Origin: Dryas octopetala | Taxonomy: Eukaryota > Streptophyta > Magnoliopsida > Rosales > Rosaceae | Length of the DNA: 64,000 nt | Reading direction: 5' to 3' | Assembly: GCA_963921425.1 (NCBI GenBank) | Contig: OY992838.1 | Coordinates: 4,340,001-4,404,000 of the forward strand | Notes under the pieces: model-generated | Seen by the model: only the letters and a program-made list of their open reading frames with translations | Database searches by the model: none | What the model was told of the DNA's origin: nothing | In this document: positions 12,256 to 23,865 of the stretch, one piece after another | Layout: every line of letters begins with the position of its first letter | How positions within the stretch are numbered: the first letter of the stretch is position 1 | Program-made: the position numbers and the translations under genes

Positions 12256-12388
12256 GTTAGAGAAGCCCATCTGAGAATTGGGCTTTTCTATGTGCGAACC
12301 CTTCATGCCAAGGGTTTGGCTCCATAACCTCATGGGTTGCACACTTGCACCTCACAATCCAGGCCCAAGTTCAGCTAGGGGGAATGTT
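12256..12388 (+). pseudogene. Degenerate third copy of SASA exon 2
   Basis: This stretch aligns along its length with exon 2 of SASA gene 1: a V/IREA start, a VRT block, AKGL, then DG/HG-LH. It contains an in-frame stop where exon 2 encodes the residue before the proline of the LEPDG segment, and it loses frame after the LH segment. No matching exon 1 is present nearby. It lies 68 bases after the stop of copy 1, so it is best read as debris of an unequal tandem duplication. Confidence 0.85.
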
Positions 12389-13294
12389 AATTTTCAATCA
12401 ACTTCATTTTGACTTTGCAATTATTCTATTGAGCTTTGGTTCTTCTTTATGTTTCCATAATTATGTTGAATCATTGTGTTCTTCTGTCATAACCTTAATT
12501 ATAACCTATTTTGACTGCTCCGGTGTGAAATATTAGAATAAAACAAGCAGAATGATGTGCAGGTGCTTAGCTCACCTAACAAGCTCAAACGAGCTCCTAG
12601 TGTAATGCACGTTAGTTCATCTGTTTGTCTGTTTGGGGAAGAATCCACCTACCATCACCTGATATGTTCAAAATTATAATTTTGGCCGTTTTTGTAGTTT
12701 TTTTAAATTTTGATTAAGAAGCAATATAACACTATGAATGAAAAATTGATCATCCATGTCTTTTTTGCAATCCAAACAAGCTAGCACATAATAAATGATC
12801 GATGAGAGAGATGGATCATAAAATGCATACACGTGATAGGTTCACCAAAAAAAGTGTACCAATTGCAAAGCTCATCAATCCTGTTCAGCCATGAGTTGGA
12901 GGGAAACAAGAAACAGTTACAAAACACCTTGGGAAAGTTTTAAAAGGCAGTCTATACAGAAGAATATAAAGAAACAAAATTAATGATGGCGATTTTTGCA
13001 CTCCTGTTTTATACACTTTCACTCCTCTCTTTTACTTTCCTTCATTTATTTGCTCAATTATCAAAACATAAAAACAAAGAAAATAATGTAAACATACAAA
13101 TTAGAGTGTTAGAATTGTCACCCAAAATCAATCATTATTCTTTGTTTAAATGAACACCCACCACCCTACCACTTTAGACATGAAAAGAAAAGAGATATGA
13201 ATTCATTTCCCTTCAAATTCTGTGTGACCCCTGAACAGGAATAAGTACTAGTAAGCAGTAGTGTGAGATAAACCCACATTTCCAATTTTCAATC

Positions 13295-14276
13295 ATGGGC
13301 ATGTCCAAGTTCTTATTTCTGTTCTCAATATTGTTCATAACCCAATTCAACTTGGGGGCTTCTGTTCCCAGCAAGAACATCTTCATCCTAGCAGGCCAGA
13401 GCAACATGGCCGGCCGAGGTGGGGTCACCGGCGGCAAATGGGACGGCAATGTCCCACCCGAGTCAAAACCCAACCCATCAATTCTCAGACTCAGTGCTCA
13501 ACTCAGATGGGAAGAAGCACACGAGCCACTCCATGCTGACATTGATGTGGGTAAGACATGTGGGGTTGGGCCAGGGATGGCATTTGCCAATGAGGTCCTC
13601 CGAGCCAAAGGCTCGAGAATTGGAGTTGTGCGTCTGGTTCCTTGTGCGGTGGGTGGGACTAGACTCGGTGAGTGGGCACGTGGGACTCGGTTGTATACTG
13701 AGTTGGTGAGACGAGCCAGTGAGTCGGTGAGGGAAGGTGGCATTATCCGATCTATTTTGTGGTACCAGGGAGAGAGTGATACTGTTAGGAAAGAAGATGC
13801 TGAGGGGTATAAAGGGAATTTGGAGAGGCTTATTATGGACCTACGTTTGGATCTTCATAGCCCAAATCTTCCTTTTATCCAGGTTTGCTCTTATGTTTGT
13901 GTTTTAAGGTATCAAATCAAATCTGTCGATTGTGCAGAAAGTTTAAGTGGTGTGGCCATAATACAGGGCTCTTGTATTTTTAATTTATGTGTTATAATAT
14001 AAGTGTACGAGTGATTAAGTATTTTTTTGTCTGAGAGTAATTAAGGATTTGAATTGTCATATTATTATGCAGGTGGCATTGGCATCAGGAGAAGGCCAAT
14101 TTGTAGATATAGTGAGGAAAGGTCAGATGGAAATTAAGTTGGCTAATGTCAAATGTGTTAATGCCAAGGGACTGCGTCTGAAAGAAGATAAGCTCCACCT
14201 TACTACCATATCGGAGGTCCACTTGGGGATCAAGTTAGCTAATTCCTTTCTTGCTTCTTATGGGCATCAACTATAA
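13295..14276 (+). CDS. SASA-domain carbohydrate esterase, tandem copy 2
   Basis: Exons 13295-13882 and 14073-14276 join in phase 0 across a 190-base GT-AG intron to give 263 residues, the normal family size. An N-terminal hydrophobic signal peptide (residues 1-22) is followed by GQSNMAGRGG (likely nucleophile Ser36), a WYQGESD block, and EDKLHLT with likely Asp235/His238. The intron position and phase are the same as in copy 1, so the pair arose by tandem duplication after the intron was in place. It is a predicted secreted or ER-routed acetyl-esterase of unknown substrate. The protein body is clearly diverged from copy 1, so the duplication is not recent. Confidence 0.92.
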
Positions 14277-15432
14277 TCATAGAAGCCCAAATTTTGAAAC
14301 TGTGAGAGATGTAATGTACCCGTGTTGGAACTTCTTAAAGTTTCTGGTTCCTAATTTTATAGAAGCATTATTCCCCCTAAAACCTTATTTGTAAGTATAA
14401 ATTGTTTTACTTGAAAGTTGTAGTCGTGCGTAGTTGAGCCTTTCTGGGCCTGTCCATATGGGCTATGTTAAAATCTTGGTTCATCAACGAATGGGCTTGG
14501 GTTGCAATTTTCGACGGTATCCTTCTAATGGGCCTTTCAGTTCATTTATCCCAATAGACGTTGAGAGGGAAAAAAACGTACCTACACTACACCCATTGTA
14601 TAAGTGTCTCACATTTATTGTCACATCATATTTTTAATGTGAGATACATGTTGTATACAACAGAGTGTAAATTAGTTTCTCTCTCTAAGGAGGCCCTAGA
14701 GTTTAAGGTCTCTAAACCTTTTTCCAACACATATAGTGTTGTTGAAACCAAAAATCTCAGAAAGAATTAATTAGCCCACAATAAATGAATTGGCTGAATT
14801 ACATGACTCAAAAGTTAATAAAAACGAACAATATTCTTCTCACCGGAGAAAGGAGGAGTTGTCACCTGCAAAAAATACTATGATACCTAAGTTAGTATTT
14901 TTTTTGCTATTGTATTTCTTGTGTTCAGCAAAAGTGTGCGTACCTTTACGTTCATTCGCATCTACCATTTATAGGATGTTTATCGAGTAATGTTTTCTTT
15001 ATTCTCACATTCTCGTTCCCATGACTTGCATGAGATGAATGGTCTTTTAATTTTGATCACAACGTTGTACTCATTTATTGTCCGAATGGACCTTGGGCTT
15101 TGTATCTCTGCTTCCTGGGCTGCAGTTTGGGCTGATTTTTGGATCATGCCTATTTCCTTCTCACTTACTTGTTTCGGCTCAGGCTGCCTAGCCCAACAAT
15201 TTATTGTGATGATTTAGGCCCCCACAAGTGTCATATTATTTCAGATTTAAATTTGGAACATCCTAGCATTATTAAAGAGTTTCTACAGTGTGTCATCGGG
15301 ACATATATCCATACCATAGTAGGTGGCAGATAGCCATTGGCATTAGAAACGAATCGAGTGACATTACGAACATCTTTGGAAGTTTGGTCACATTGTCGGT
15401 AGGTTGTTCCTCCTCTATTGCTAGACTATCAG

Positions 15433-15502
15433 ACACGTGTCCACCCACCGACAATCGTGGATATGATGGAAGCAGAAGCAAACAGCTCACATGAAACGTG
15501 TC
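15433..15502 (+). promoter_or_regulatory. Two ABRE/G-box-like elements
   Basis: ACACGTGTCC (15433-15442) is a G-box/ABRE core, and a second ACGTGTC lies at 15496-15502. Paired ABREs about 130-200 bases upstream of a start codon are typical of ABA and drought-induced LEA genes (established knowledge), which fits the gene that follows. Confidence 0.55.
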
Positions 15503-15553
15503 AGTACCTGATTCACCCTCTTCCCTGCTGACTAGACCTGCCCCAAAAAATAT

Positions 15554-15563
15554 CTATATATCC
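15554..15563 (+). promoter_or_regulatory. Probable TATA box of the LEA-like gene
   Basis: CTATATATCC lies about 75 bases before the proposed ATG at 15635 and just downstream of the two ABRE-like sites. Confidence 0.45.
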
Positions 15564-15634
15564 AGAACTGAGGGTAGAATAGATTGCATATTGTCGGTCG
15601 CTGCTTGAGAAATATCTTACATCAATTTTGCAAC

Positions 15635-16010
15635 ATGAATACTACCAAAGTATAGAATTCAAACGCCAATTTCATTTTTTTCTGTGTCCCATATTTAATT
15701 TGTGAGTTTTATTTGGATTAATTGTGTTTTTGGTTGTGTATGGCAGGGAACTGAAGGTCATGTGAAGGAGGAAGGTGTAGAAGAAGTGAAGGTGGAGACA
15801 GTAGATTATCGGAAACCAGCAGGGGAAGACCAAGAAGCCAAAAAGGAGAAGGTGGAGGTGGTTCATGAGATTCGCGATGCGGCCAAGTTGGAGACTGGTG
15901 GTGGCGCTTGTGCTGGTGCAGCTGCTGCCGTTGCAAATACTCTTCAGTCTGCAAAGGATGCCATTTCTGGCACTGCCAAAGATAAGACCAAAGATAAGAC
16001 CACAGAATGA
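15635..16010 (+). CDS. Small LEA-like hydrophilic protein with a 15-base first exon
   Basis: Proposed exons are 15635-15649 and 15747-16010, joined in phase 0 by a 97-base GT-AG intron, giving 92 residues. Exon 1 encodes only MNTTK and would hit a stop two codons later if unspliced, so splicing is required for the main frame. The product is rich in Lys, Glu and Ala, with an amphipathic VKEEGVEEVKVE stretch, an Ala-rich middle, and a C-terminal AKDKTKDKTT repeat of the LEA_4 type. It contains almost no hydrophobic core, as expected for a disordered desiccation protein. Upstream ABRE-like sites support stress induction. The exact family is uncertain. An alternative start at 15702 would make the intron tail coding and gives a less LEA-like N-terminus. 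Confidence 0.65.
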
Positions 16011-16022
16011 GTAATTCACTAG

Positions 16023-16197
16023 TCTTAGAGGCAGAGCCTATGTTCCTCTCTTTGGTTGGTGTAATTAAATCAAAACAAATTCATCCAAAATAATCTTAGA
16101 GGCAGAGCCTATGTTCCTCTCTTTGGTTGGTGTAATTAAATCAAAACAAATTCATCCAAAATAATCTTAAGAGGCAGAGCCTATGTTCCTCTGTTTG
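16023..16197. repeat. 71-base tandem repeat in the 3' UTR region
   Basis: Units start at 16023, 16094 and 16165 (spacing exactly 71). The first two are almost identical and the third breaks off after about 33 bases. Each begins TCTTAGAGGCAGAGCC (one base insertion in the third) and contains TTGGTTGGTGTAATT. The array begins 13 bases after the LEA-like stop codon, so it is probably transcribed as 3' UTR. Confidence 0.9.
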
Positions 16198-16584
16198 TAT
16201 GTAACTTATTAACTTCCTTACAGCAGTTGGTGAATTCTGTAATTTGTGTATTGTTTTTGGACTAATTGAACTTGTAGCTTACTGGCCAAGCTTCAATGAT
16301 ACATATATACCAGAGCATTAATTTCTTCACCTCATCCTCTTTAATGTTGTACACCAGATATAGTTAATTACCAAGCTGATTGATCAGCAGGGAAACAGTT
16401 CAACAGGGTGCTCATCTCACTTTTGTTTTTTAATTATTATCTATCCCAGCTAATTTGACTTTCATTTTATAGTAAAAGATAGCTCCTTTGGAAAAAGAAA
16501 TTAGCTACAAATGATATAGTCGGTAATCAATCAAGTGTATTCTTTTTTTATTTGGTGATGCTAGGGTAAGCTAGGTATATCACA

Positions 16585-17436
16585 CAGTGCCGGCCGCTTA
16601 GGGCCCACTTTTAAGGGGGGCCCACAAATTTATATATTATGTATATATTAATATATATATATTAAAAAAAATAGTTGTTGAGTTTATTTATAATGTCTTC
16701 GCTGCAATTAGGCTCTTTTACTTATTGTGTCAGAGTTATAGTTATCTAGTTTATTTCTTTAGGCCCCCTTTTGTATCAAAAAAAAAAAAACTAGAAACTT
16801 CTAAGATATAAAGTTTGAGTTCTGCAACCTATTTTTCCTTTATTATTAGTTGAAAGCCACCTTTTTATTTCTTTTTATTTCCTTAATTTGTGTTTGGTCA
16901 ACTTGCTTCATTTTTTCTTTGGCTTCTCACGTGAATCACAAGAGAAGCAAGCCAACATCCTAATTTGCATGGCAGTGGGTCTTTTTTGTCCTTGAGTTTA
17001 CACCTCTTTCTTTTTCATCAACAATACATATCTTTTTTCTGAAAAGTTGGATTCAAATAGCATGTTTGCTTTGAATTGGCAAAGACGGATCTTTGCCTCT
17101 CCATATAGTATTGTGGAAAATTGGTTTTTTTTTTTTTTTGTTCTCTACAGGCTCTTTCAATCTGAAAGAAATTAGAGAGGTCTCATTGAGGCAAGAAGGT
17201 AATTAATGTTTTAGTGTATGTTTTTCTATTTTAATTTTTCTCTTATATTCCTATAAATTATTTTATTTTCAATAATTTTTTGATGTTTAACCAAAAATTT
17301 CCTAATTGACTTCTTGATGTGATCGAAAATTTCCTAATTGATTTCTTGTCAATTGTGAATTGTTTTGCAAAAGATTTTATTAGGGGTCCAATTTAGATTT
17401 CGCTCCTGAGCCTTCCAAAAGTCAGGGCCGACCTTG
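16585..17436. mobile_element. Non-autonomous hAT element (852 bases)
   Basis: The left end reads CAGTGCCGGCC and the complement of the right end reads CAAGGTCGGCC, an imperfect inverted repeat of hAT type. Both ends are followed immediately by the same 8 bases, ATATCACA (16577-16584 and 17437-17444). The inside is AT-rich with short T and A runs and has no transposase frame. The clean target duplication makes the boundaries reliable; the superfamily call rests on the duplication length and end sequence. Confidence 0.8.
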
Positions 17437-17444
17437 ATATCACA

Positions 17445-19209
17445 TCACAAATTTGGTCCATTAATTAATAACATGTACTTCAAAAATAAAAAAAATTTGA
17501 ATCGTAGATTAAAATGTTTTTAAAAACATTCATCCCCAAATATCATTAGTTTAATGCTTGCGATCGAATCAGGTAATTTAATTGAGAATTGTGCATCAAT
17601 CTAATACTGATACAATACACTATAGACTCTGCAGGTTTTCATAAAGAATCTTTGATATTTACTATTAATGGTATTCCTAAGAAATCATAGGATTCACTTA
17701 TTTACTACAAAAAACTGCTTTTATTGTTTCCATGCCCAGTGCCTCTGGCAGTGTTCAATTTAATAGACTCTCTCTCATATGCACAAACTAAAATCTGTGA
17801 TATTAATTATCAGTGATACTCCTATATAAGAAATCATAGGGTTCAGTTATCTATTGAAAAAAAAAATTAAAAAATTACTTTCAAATGTACATCATCAAGG
17901 AGATATCTGCCTCGTAAGTGCACAGGGTTATCTGGTTCTCTGTCTTGTACATAAAATTGGAAGTATACTTGAAATGGATACAACACCATCATTTTGGACT
18001 TTGGAGGATAGGGAGGGAGCCATGAATGCCCATCTTCAATGATCCATATACATGTTTCAGACAAACCTGAGCATTTCTAGCACTTAAAAAAAATCATAGG
18101 ATTCACTTATTTATTTAAAAGGTCTGCTTTTAAATATTGTTTCCACACTCTTATAAAATAAAGATATGGAAGTGAGTTAATTAGGTTGGGGCAGCATCAT
18201 AATTAGTCAATATTGATGTGAATATTAATTGCTCTTCCTAAAAGTATCTATAAAAGTAAATAAGTCAATATTGATGTGGATAATTTTTCAGAAACTATCT
18301 TTCTCATATCGGGGTTTGTTTTCTTTGTTTACTGTAGTCCGAATTTGATTAATTTTTTTAACACTTTTTAATTTAAGTTTTGTAAGAGTTTAAGAAAAGT
18401 TAAATAAGTCTTTTTAAAAGATTATGTGTCAAATGAAGTATGAGATGTATTTACCTATATTAATTTTGTAGTGAAACCTTTTTTAAATCTTTTTTCTTTT
18501 GTAATTTAATTAATGTTTTGTAGAATTTAAATGAGGTTATATTAGTCTTTTTTAAAATTTATGTGGCAAATATAATTAGATCTATTAAATGATCTAATTG
18601 ACAAAAATTCCATGTCATTAGGCACCTGCCCTAGCATTGCCCATTAATTCCTATATATGTTTTATAACTTAAGCGCGCATGCCAGCCAAGAGCCATCTCA
18701 ACTCGACAACTCATGCTTTTTCTACTCATGTCTTGTTCTGGCTATAGCATTAAACATGTAAGGCAAGTCACAACTAGCAATCTGACAAACATAAAAGGCA
18801 TAACTTTCACAATTTCTTCCGCACTGTTATGATAAAAGTGGTTCCCGGAATCTATATTTTTTGGCAACTTGTGAGAACAAAATGTTCTTGGTTACCCTAC
18901 ATAAAATTGCGCAATATTTTCCGGAATTGACATCTATTATTTCAACAACTAGTCTTCTTTTTCATTTCATTCATAATGCCTCTACGGAATTAGTACTGGA
19001 AACAAAAGAGTCTAGATTCCAAAGAAACAAAAGAGGGATGTATGAAAATGCTTTGGCCATTTTTATTTCTTGATTTGCAAATACATGCCACTCTTACACT
19101 ACAAATTACACCTAAAGAGCATGCATTAGGAACTTGACCACCACCAGATACAAGCATTAAGTATCCAGACAAACAAAGCAAATCCAGAAAGAAACACTTC
19201 AAATCCTCC
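17445..19209. other. AT-rich intergenic region, asparaginase 3' side
   Basis: The region contains several near-copies of the phrase AAATCATAGGATTCA (around 17683, 17831 and 18090, with variations), suggesting old local duplication. The part next to 19209 is the asparaginase 3' UTR. No gene is seen. Confidence 0.55.
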
Positions 19210-20855
19210 CTACTGATCCCAAATACCAACCTCCATGAACCCATCCTCAGTGGCACAAGCCCTAAACATCCCAGTACAGTTAAACCCACAAGCCACTTCC
19301 CCTTTACTGGACACAGCTATGAGCCCAGCCTTGCCTTCATCAAGCCTATTCTTGATCACAAAGTCCACAGCGTCCTGTAGGCCCAGGCCCTTGTACTCCA
19401 TCACAGCCGCAACCTCACGCGCCAGTGTCCCGCGTATGATGGCCTCTCCCTCTCCAGTGCACGACACCCCACACAGGTCACACGCGTAGGTCCCAGCACC
19501 AATCAAGGGCGAGTCACCAATGCGGCCAGTCATTTTGTTCATGAGCCCACCAGTTGACGTGGCTGCAGCGCATTGTCCCCGGCTGTCCACCACCACGCAC
19601 CCGACTGTTTCGGGTGCATACACACTTATGGGGAGCCCGTTCATGTGTAACGGGCTCTCCACACCTGCTCCGCAACTCTCGAGGGGGATTCTGTAGTCAA
19701 ACTGATCATACCAGAAAGGGTGTTAGAAATAGCTTTTAAACTAGAGTAAAACTTACATAAAACTATAAAAACGAGTATTTTTTATGAAAATGTTTCATAA
19801 AACAAAACCAACAAAAAAAGATTGAAGGATGTATACCAAGATGGTGTTGGCCTCCTTAGCCAATTTGAGCATTCCCACATTTTCCTCGGTGATAAAATAG
19901 TCATTGTCGACGAGCTCAACGCCCTGATAAAATTACACCAAATCCCACTAAGATTGAATAGAAAATAAAATCATAATACTATTATTAAATTGTGTCTGGA
20001 GGCGATCAAATAAATTATTATTTAAATGGGCGGGCGTGTGGCACCATAGTAGGCTAGAATCTTTGTACTAGATTCATACACCTGCTGAAAAGGACAGTGG
20101 TTTCGTGGAGTCGACAAGACTATTCAAGATCTTTACATTTTTTGGGTGATTTAAAAAATATTATTGATGGCAAAACGGTAAATAAACGAACCTGGTTCCG
20201 GGCGAAGTCTTCGGCACCGGAGAAGGCGAGGTAGGAATGCGGGGACTTGTCCATGACGAGGCGGGCGAGGGAGATCGGGTTCTTAACGGTGGTCAGGCCC
20301 GAAACGGCGCCGCATCGTCTTTTGGGCCCATCCATGATACTGGCTTCCATCTCGACCCTCCCTTCTTCGTTGAGGGCAGATCCACGGCCAGAATTGAACA
20401 GAGGATCGGTTTCCAATTCCCGAACCTGTTTTAGAGAAATAATGGTCAGAAATTTGCATCACTCTTCGAGATGTCAGAGTCCAGCAATCAGCATTCATGA
20501 TGCACCTCCAGTTCAGCATAACAAATAAACTAAGACATAACGGAAAACACGTACGGGAACCGAAAAGGAATGTTTTTTGGAATCATGAAAAGCGTGTGTG
20601 TTTGTTTTCCGAGAAAATGCAGATAATAACGACATTCTGAGAATGAGAAATGAATTAACAGAGACAGAGAGATGGATCGATTGATTGACGTACGACAAGT
20701 TCGACAACGTCGATGGCAGGGAGATTTGAGCGAAGAGCAGAGATTCCGAGATTGAGGCAGCGAGTGAGGAGTTGTTTGGCTTGTTCTTGACGCTCGAGGG
20801 GGAGATTCGGGTCGACACCAGCGCCGCCGTGAACCGCAATAGCCCACCCGCCCAT
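19210..20855 (-). CDS. ASPG: Isoaspartyl peptidase / L-asparaginase (Ntn-hydrolase)
   Basis: Four exons on the minus strand (20855-20694, 20425-20192, 19923-19837, 19701-19210) join in phase 0 at every GT-AG junction to give 324 residues, the usual length of plant-type asparaginases. The precursor is expected to cut itself before Thr193 in the ETVGCVVVD block, creating the alpha and beta subunits; the new N-terminal Thr is the nucleophile. HGGAG is near the start, [12 protein letters not shown] and MEASIMDG follow, and [18 protein letters not shown] and GEGE lie in the beta subunit. The enzyme releases ammonium from asparagine and removes beta-aspartyl dipeptides from damaged proteins. No signal peptide is seen. 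Potassium dependence cannot be decided from what I can read. Confidence 0.95.
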
Positions 20856-22048
20856 TCTCTCTCTCTTTGGTGTCTCTTACAGGACTTGCTTTGTGTCTGA
20901 GGGTCTTGTGGCTACGAGAATGAGTAGGGGTTGGCGTTATATAGGCGCTGGCGAGCTTAGCGGACTCCAAATGGCATTGATGTCGGATCTTAAAAATCAA
21001 TTAAATTGGGTTCGGGATTCCCTGTTTGGTCCAAAAATAAAGTTTATAATTTTTTTTTTTTTTTTTTAATTGGGATTCCCTGGAAATGCAAATGCATCGC
21101 ATTTTGTGTCTCCCGTGCCCACTTGTTGCGGGAGGTTTATTTAGGGTCAGTCCAGTAGAGAGTAGAGACACACGAGTCTCCAAATAAACGTCGTTTCGTG
21201 TTTAACTTTTTCGACCCCCTCTTTTTACGGTCAAGCTCGTTTTTGGGTTGTTCTTGCCTTTTCTTGTCAACTTAGTCTCAGTACGCACTAAAAGATTTAT
21301 TGTGTGTGAGTGTAATATTATGTTGTTAACCATATATCAACCGACACATATAATATGTATACAATAATTAAAGTAAAAAACTTAAAGTTAAGAACTTAAG
21401 ACAATAATAATTACACATACTATTACCACACCGTCACACTGCAAATGCATTGTAGGTTTTGCATGATCCATTTATCTATTTTATGCTTAATATATGGTAA
21501 ACGAAATGTATTGTTAGGTTATTATTCACTTTCCTGTACTCTTCGACCTTCATGCCACACCTAATTTTATTAACATTTCTGCTAATTAGATTCGAGGACA
21601 ATTTTTCTATTTTCAAATTTTTTTCTTTCGTTCCCTAAAAAAGATTGTGTCGTACTTGATACTTCAACTCTACCTTTCTGCAAATGCACAGACCGAATCT
21701 GGTTGGAGCAGGTTATATAAGGCAGTCTAGTCATGAACAACGCAACACCTGCGGGTCATTTGATAACTTAAAATTATTAGAATCACATGAGCAATTTAAA
21801 TTATACACTAAAATATATTTGCTCCGGAACTCGTGCAAATAAAATACAAAGACTCCTTCCAAATTCGCAACTACATTTAAACACCTCGTTTGGCTAAGTA
21901 TTTTGTTGCTTTTCGCCTCTTGATTCTTCTCTTTCTTTATTTGAAGGGAATCCCTTGAATTGGTTTGTCGAATCATTGAAGTTTTATATAGGTATGGCAA
22001 TTCCAGTTAGCTTAATTAATGTTAATCCCTCACAATTTCCAATAATTT
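20856..22048. other. Asparaginase promoter side and intergenic DNA
   Basis: Immediately upstream of the ATG is a short CT-rich leader. Beyond about 21000 the sequence is AT-rich without gene-like frames; a T run lies at 21051-21067. Confidence 0.5.
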
Positions 22049-22389
22049 CAAAGAAATTTAAGTATTCATTTCAAAATTAATTGGTAATAGAATGAGTAAC
22101 TAAAATCCTTATAAACTACTGATAAGGTCATCACTTTTTCAATGTGGGATTTCTCTCAACACTCTCCAGCACATGTGGTGTCATTTAAACTTAACACGTG
22201 AACAATTTATATTGGGTGTCGTGGGAGAATGTGTGGTCGTTAGACGCATTACATGAATAACCTGCTCTGATACCACAAAAAAATTTAAACATCCATCCCA
22301 AAATCAATTAGTAATGAAAGGAATAACTCAAATCCTTATAAACTACTAGCAAAGCCCTCACATCTTCAATATGAGATTTCTCTCAACAC
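22049..22389 (-). mobile_element. TRIM-like miniature LTR retroelement
   Basis: Two direct repeats of about 113 bases (22049-22161 and about 22276-22389) both begin, on the minus strand, TGTTGAGAGAAATC and share a long AT-rich body. Directly next to the right-hand copy lies TGGTATCAGAGC on the minus strand (22264-22275), the classic primer-binding site for initiator Met-tRNA. The internal part is only about 100 bases and has no coding capacity. This LTR, primer site, short interior, LTR layout is that of a TRIM. The repeats have diverged and no clear target duplication was found, so it is an old copy. Confidence 0.65.
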
Positions 22390-23479
22390 ATCTATGGCCA
22401 CTAGCATTAGATTTTTTCCCTTTTTTTTTTTTTTTTTTTTTTTAAAGTTTCGGTCGACCCTGTTTGGGAAACAAAACTTCATTTTTCTACTACTGCCTTG
22501 CGTTCTTGAGATATTTTCATGTTGATAATATATATAAAAGCCCTGATGCATGGTGGCCATTGGTGGGTGGTGGCATCCTCGAACCTCTTTCAGCTTTCAT
22601 GTGACTTCTTTCTTTGCAGTACGTTTCTTAATTAAAGTAAGGTATGTGTGGCGGGCCTGCCGGCGGCCCAAAATTAAATTCAAGATGATGGGTCCCAACA
22701 CCCAAGGATATATGCTACTAGATTTTGATATATGTATACATATTTCAATGTCATGATCTACATCCACGTACATGTCCACGTACGTATATTACGATTATCA
22801 TCATATATAATGAGACGATAGGTTTGATGATAAATTGATTGGCTAATTTTGCTTAGGCTGATGACAAACTGAGGATTAAGCTCTCAGATATACATCAAGC
22901 CCATTCAAATTTCAAACACTTCACCTGGCCTTCTAATATTCAACAAAAATACTAATAAGAATTGACTACTTGTGGTTCACAAATGATATACGTAAATCAA
23001 TTGGTAATATTCTCACATGCATAAAATACGACCATATATGTGCTCAGTGCTAGGCTGCTAGCTAGCTCTAAAATAAGATTAATTTTGATGTCTGCTATAA
23101 AATTCATTAACAGTGATGAAGACTGAAACATACAAGCACTCCCAAAGTTGGGGGACGAGACATTCCACGTCAGCAACATATTTAGTTTATGTATGTACAT
23201 TGTACCCACTTACCCACGTCCACTTTGTTAAGTGTGTCCTTTTCAATCCTCCATAGGATGCAGTGTACATATTCACCGCTCCCTTTAATTCCTAGCTATA
23301 TATTCCACTTTTTTAATACTTTCCTGGCTGTTTCGCAACCGAACCCAATTAATCACTTTATAACAAACTAATACTAGTATTCAAAATCACTTAAAGTGTG
23401 GAATTATATTCACCTTTTTTTACCTATTTTCTTTTTTATTATTGTATATATATGAAACAGTTTCACTATAAGGAGTGTT
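22390..23479. other. Intergenic region without a recognisable gene
   Basis: AT-rich DNA with small frames on both strands that overlap one another (for example 22550-22756 plus and 22597-22779 minus). Nothing recognisable was seen. Confidence 0.5.
22419..22443. repeat. Poly-T run
   Basis: A run of about 22 T bases preceded by CCC, in non-coding DNA right of the TRIM-like element. Confidence 0.8.
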
Positions 23480-23865
23480 TTAAATCTAACCAGTTAGCAA
23501 GTTAATACGAAGTTAATCATGCTTTTGAGCCTACCAAATAACTAATCGCATAATTCGAACGATCAATTATTTATGCCCTACTTCAAAAATCATTATTACA
23601 AAAAATCAACTAAATCGAAAATCATGTAGTCATCTAATTGAGATCAAATAAATAGACGATCAGTATTTTCGATAAAAGCATATAAATAGTTGTCATTATA
23701 ATCAAATGACTAAATAACTTCCGATTTTGAAGATTTTTTACAGGGATGATCTTTAAAGTAGGGCCTAAAAAATAAACGATTCGAATTTTGAAATTACATT
23801 GTGTAGTGGGCCTAACAGGGTGGTTAGCTTTGTATTAATTTACTAACCAGTTAATTTTAGAGCAT
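23480..23865. mobile_element. Palindromic (foldback) MITE-like element A
   Basis: The left half (from TCTAACCAGTTAGCAAG) is a diverged inverted copy of the right half, which ends in TACTAACCAGTTAATT. The two arms match through most of their length, including an AGGCCC/CCCTAC segment and a GATTTTTTACAGGGATGATC block. Exact ends and target duplication could not be fixed. There is no coding capacity. The arms are related to those of the element at 36110-36450 and to the core of the hAT foldback at 5481. Confidence 0.6.

Larger units (their letters stand above)
14277..15634. other. Intergenic region between SASA copy 2 and the LEA-like gene
   Basis: The left part is the 3' side of the esterase gene. 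The right part, from about 15400, is the LEA-like promoter. Frames of 60-75 codons here overlap one another in different frames and show no family features. Confidence 0.55.
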
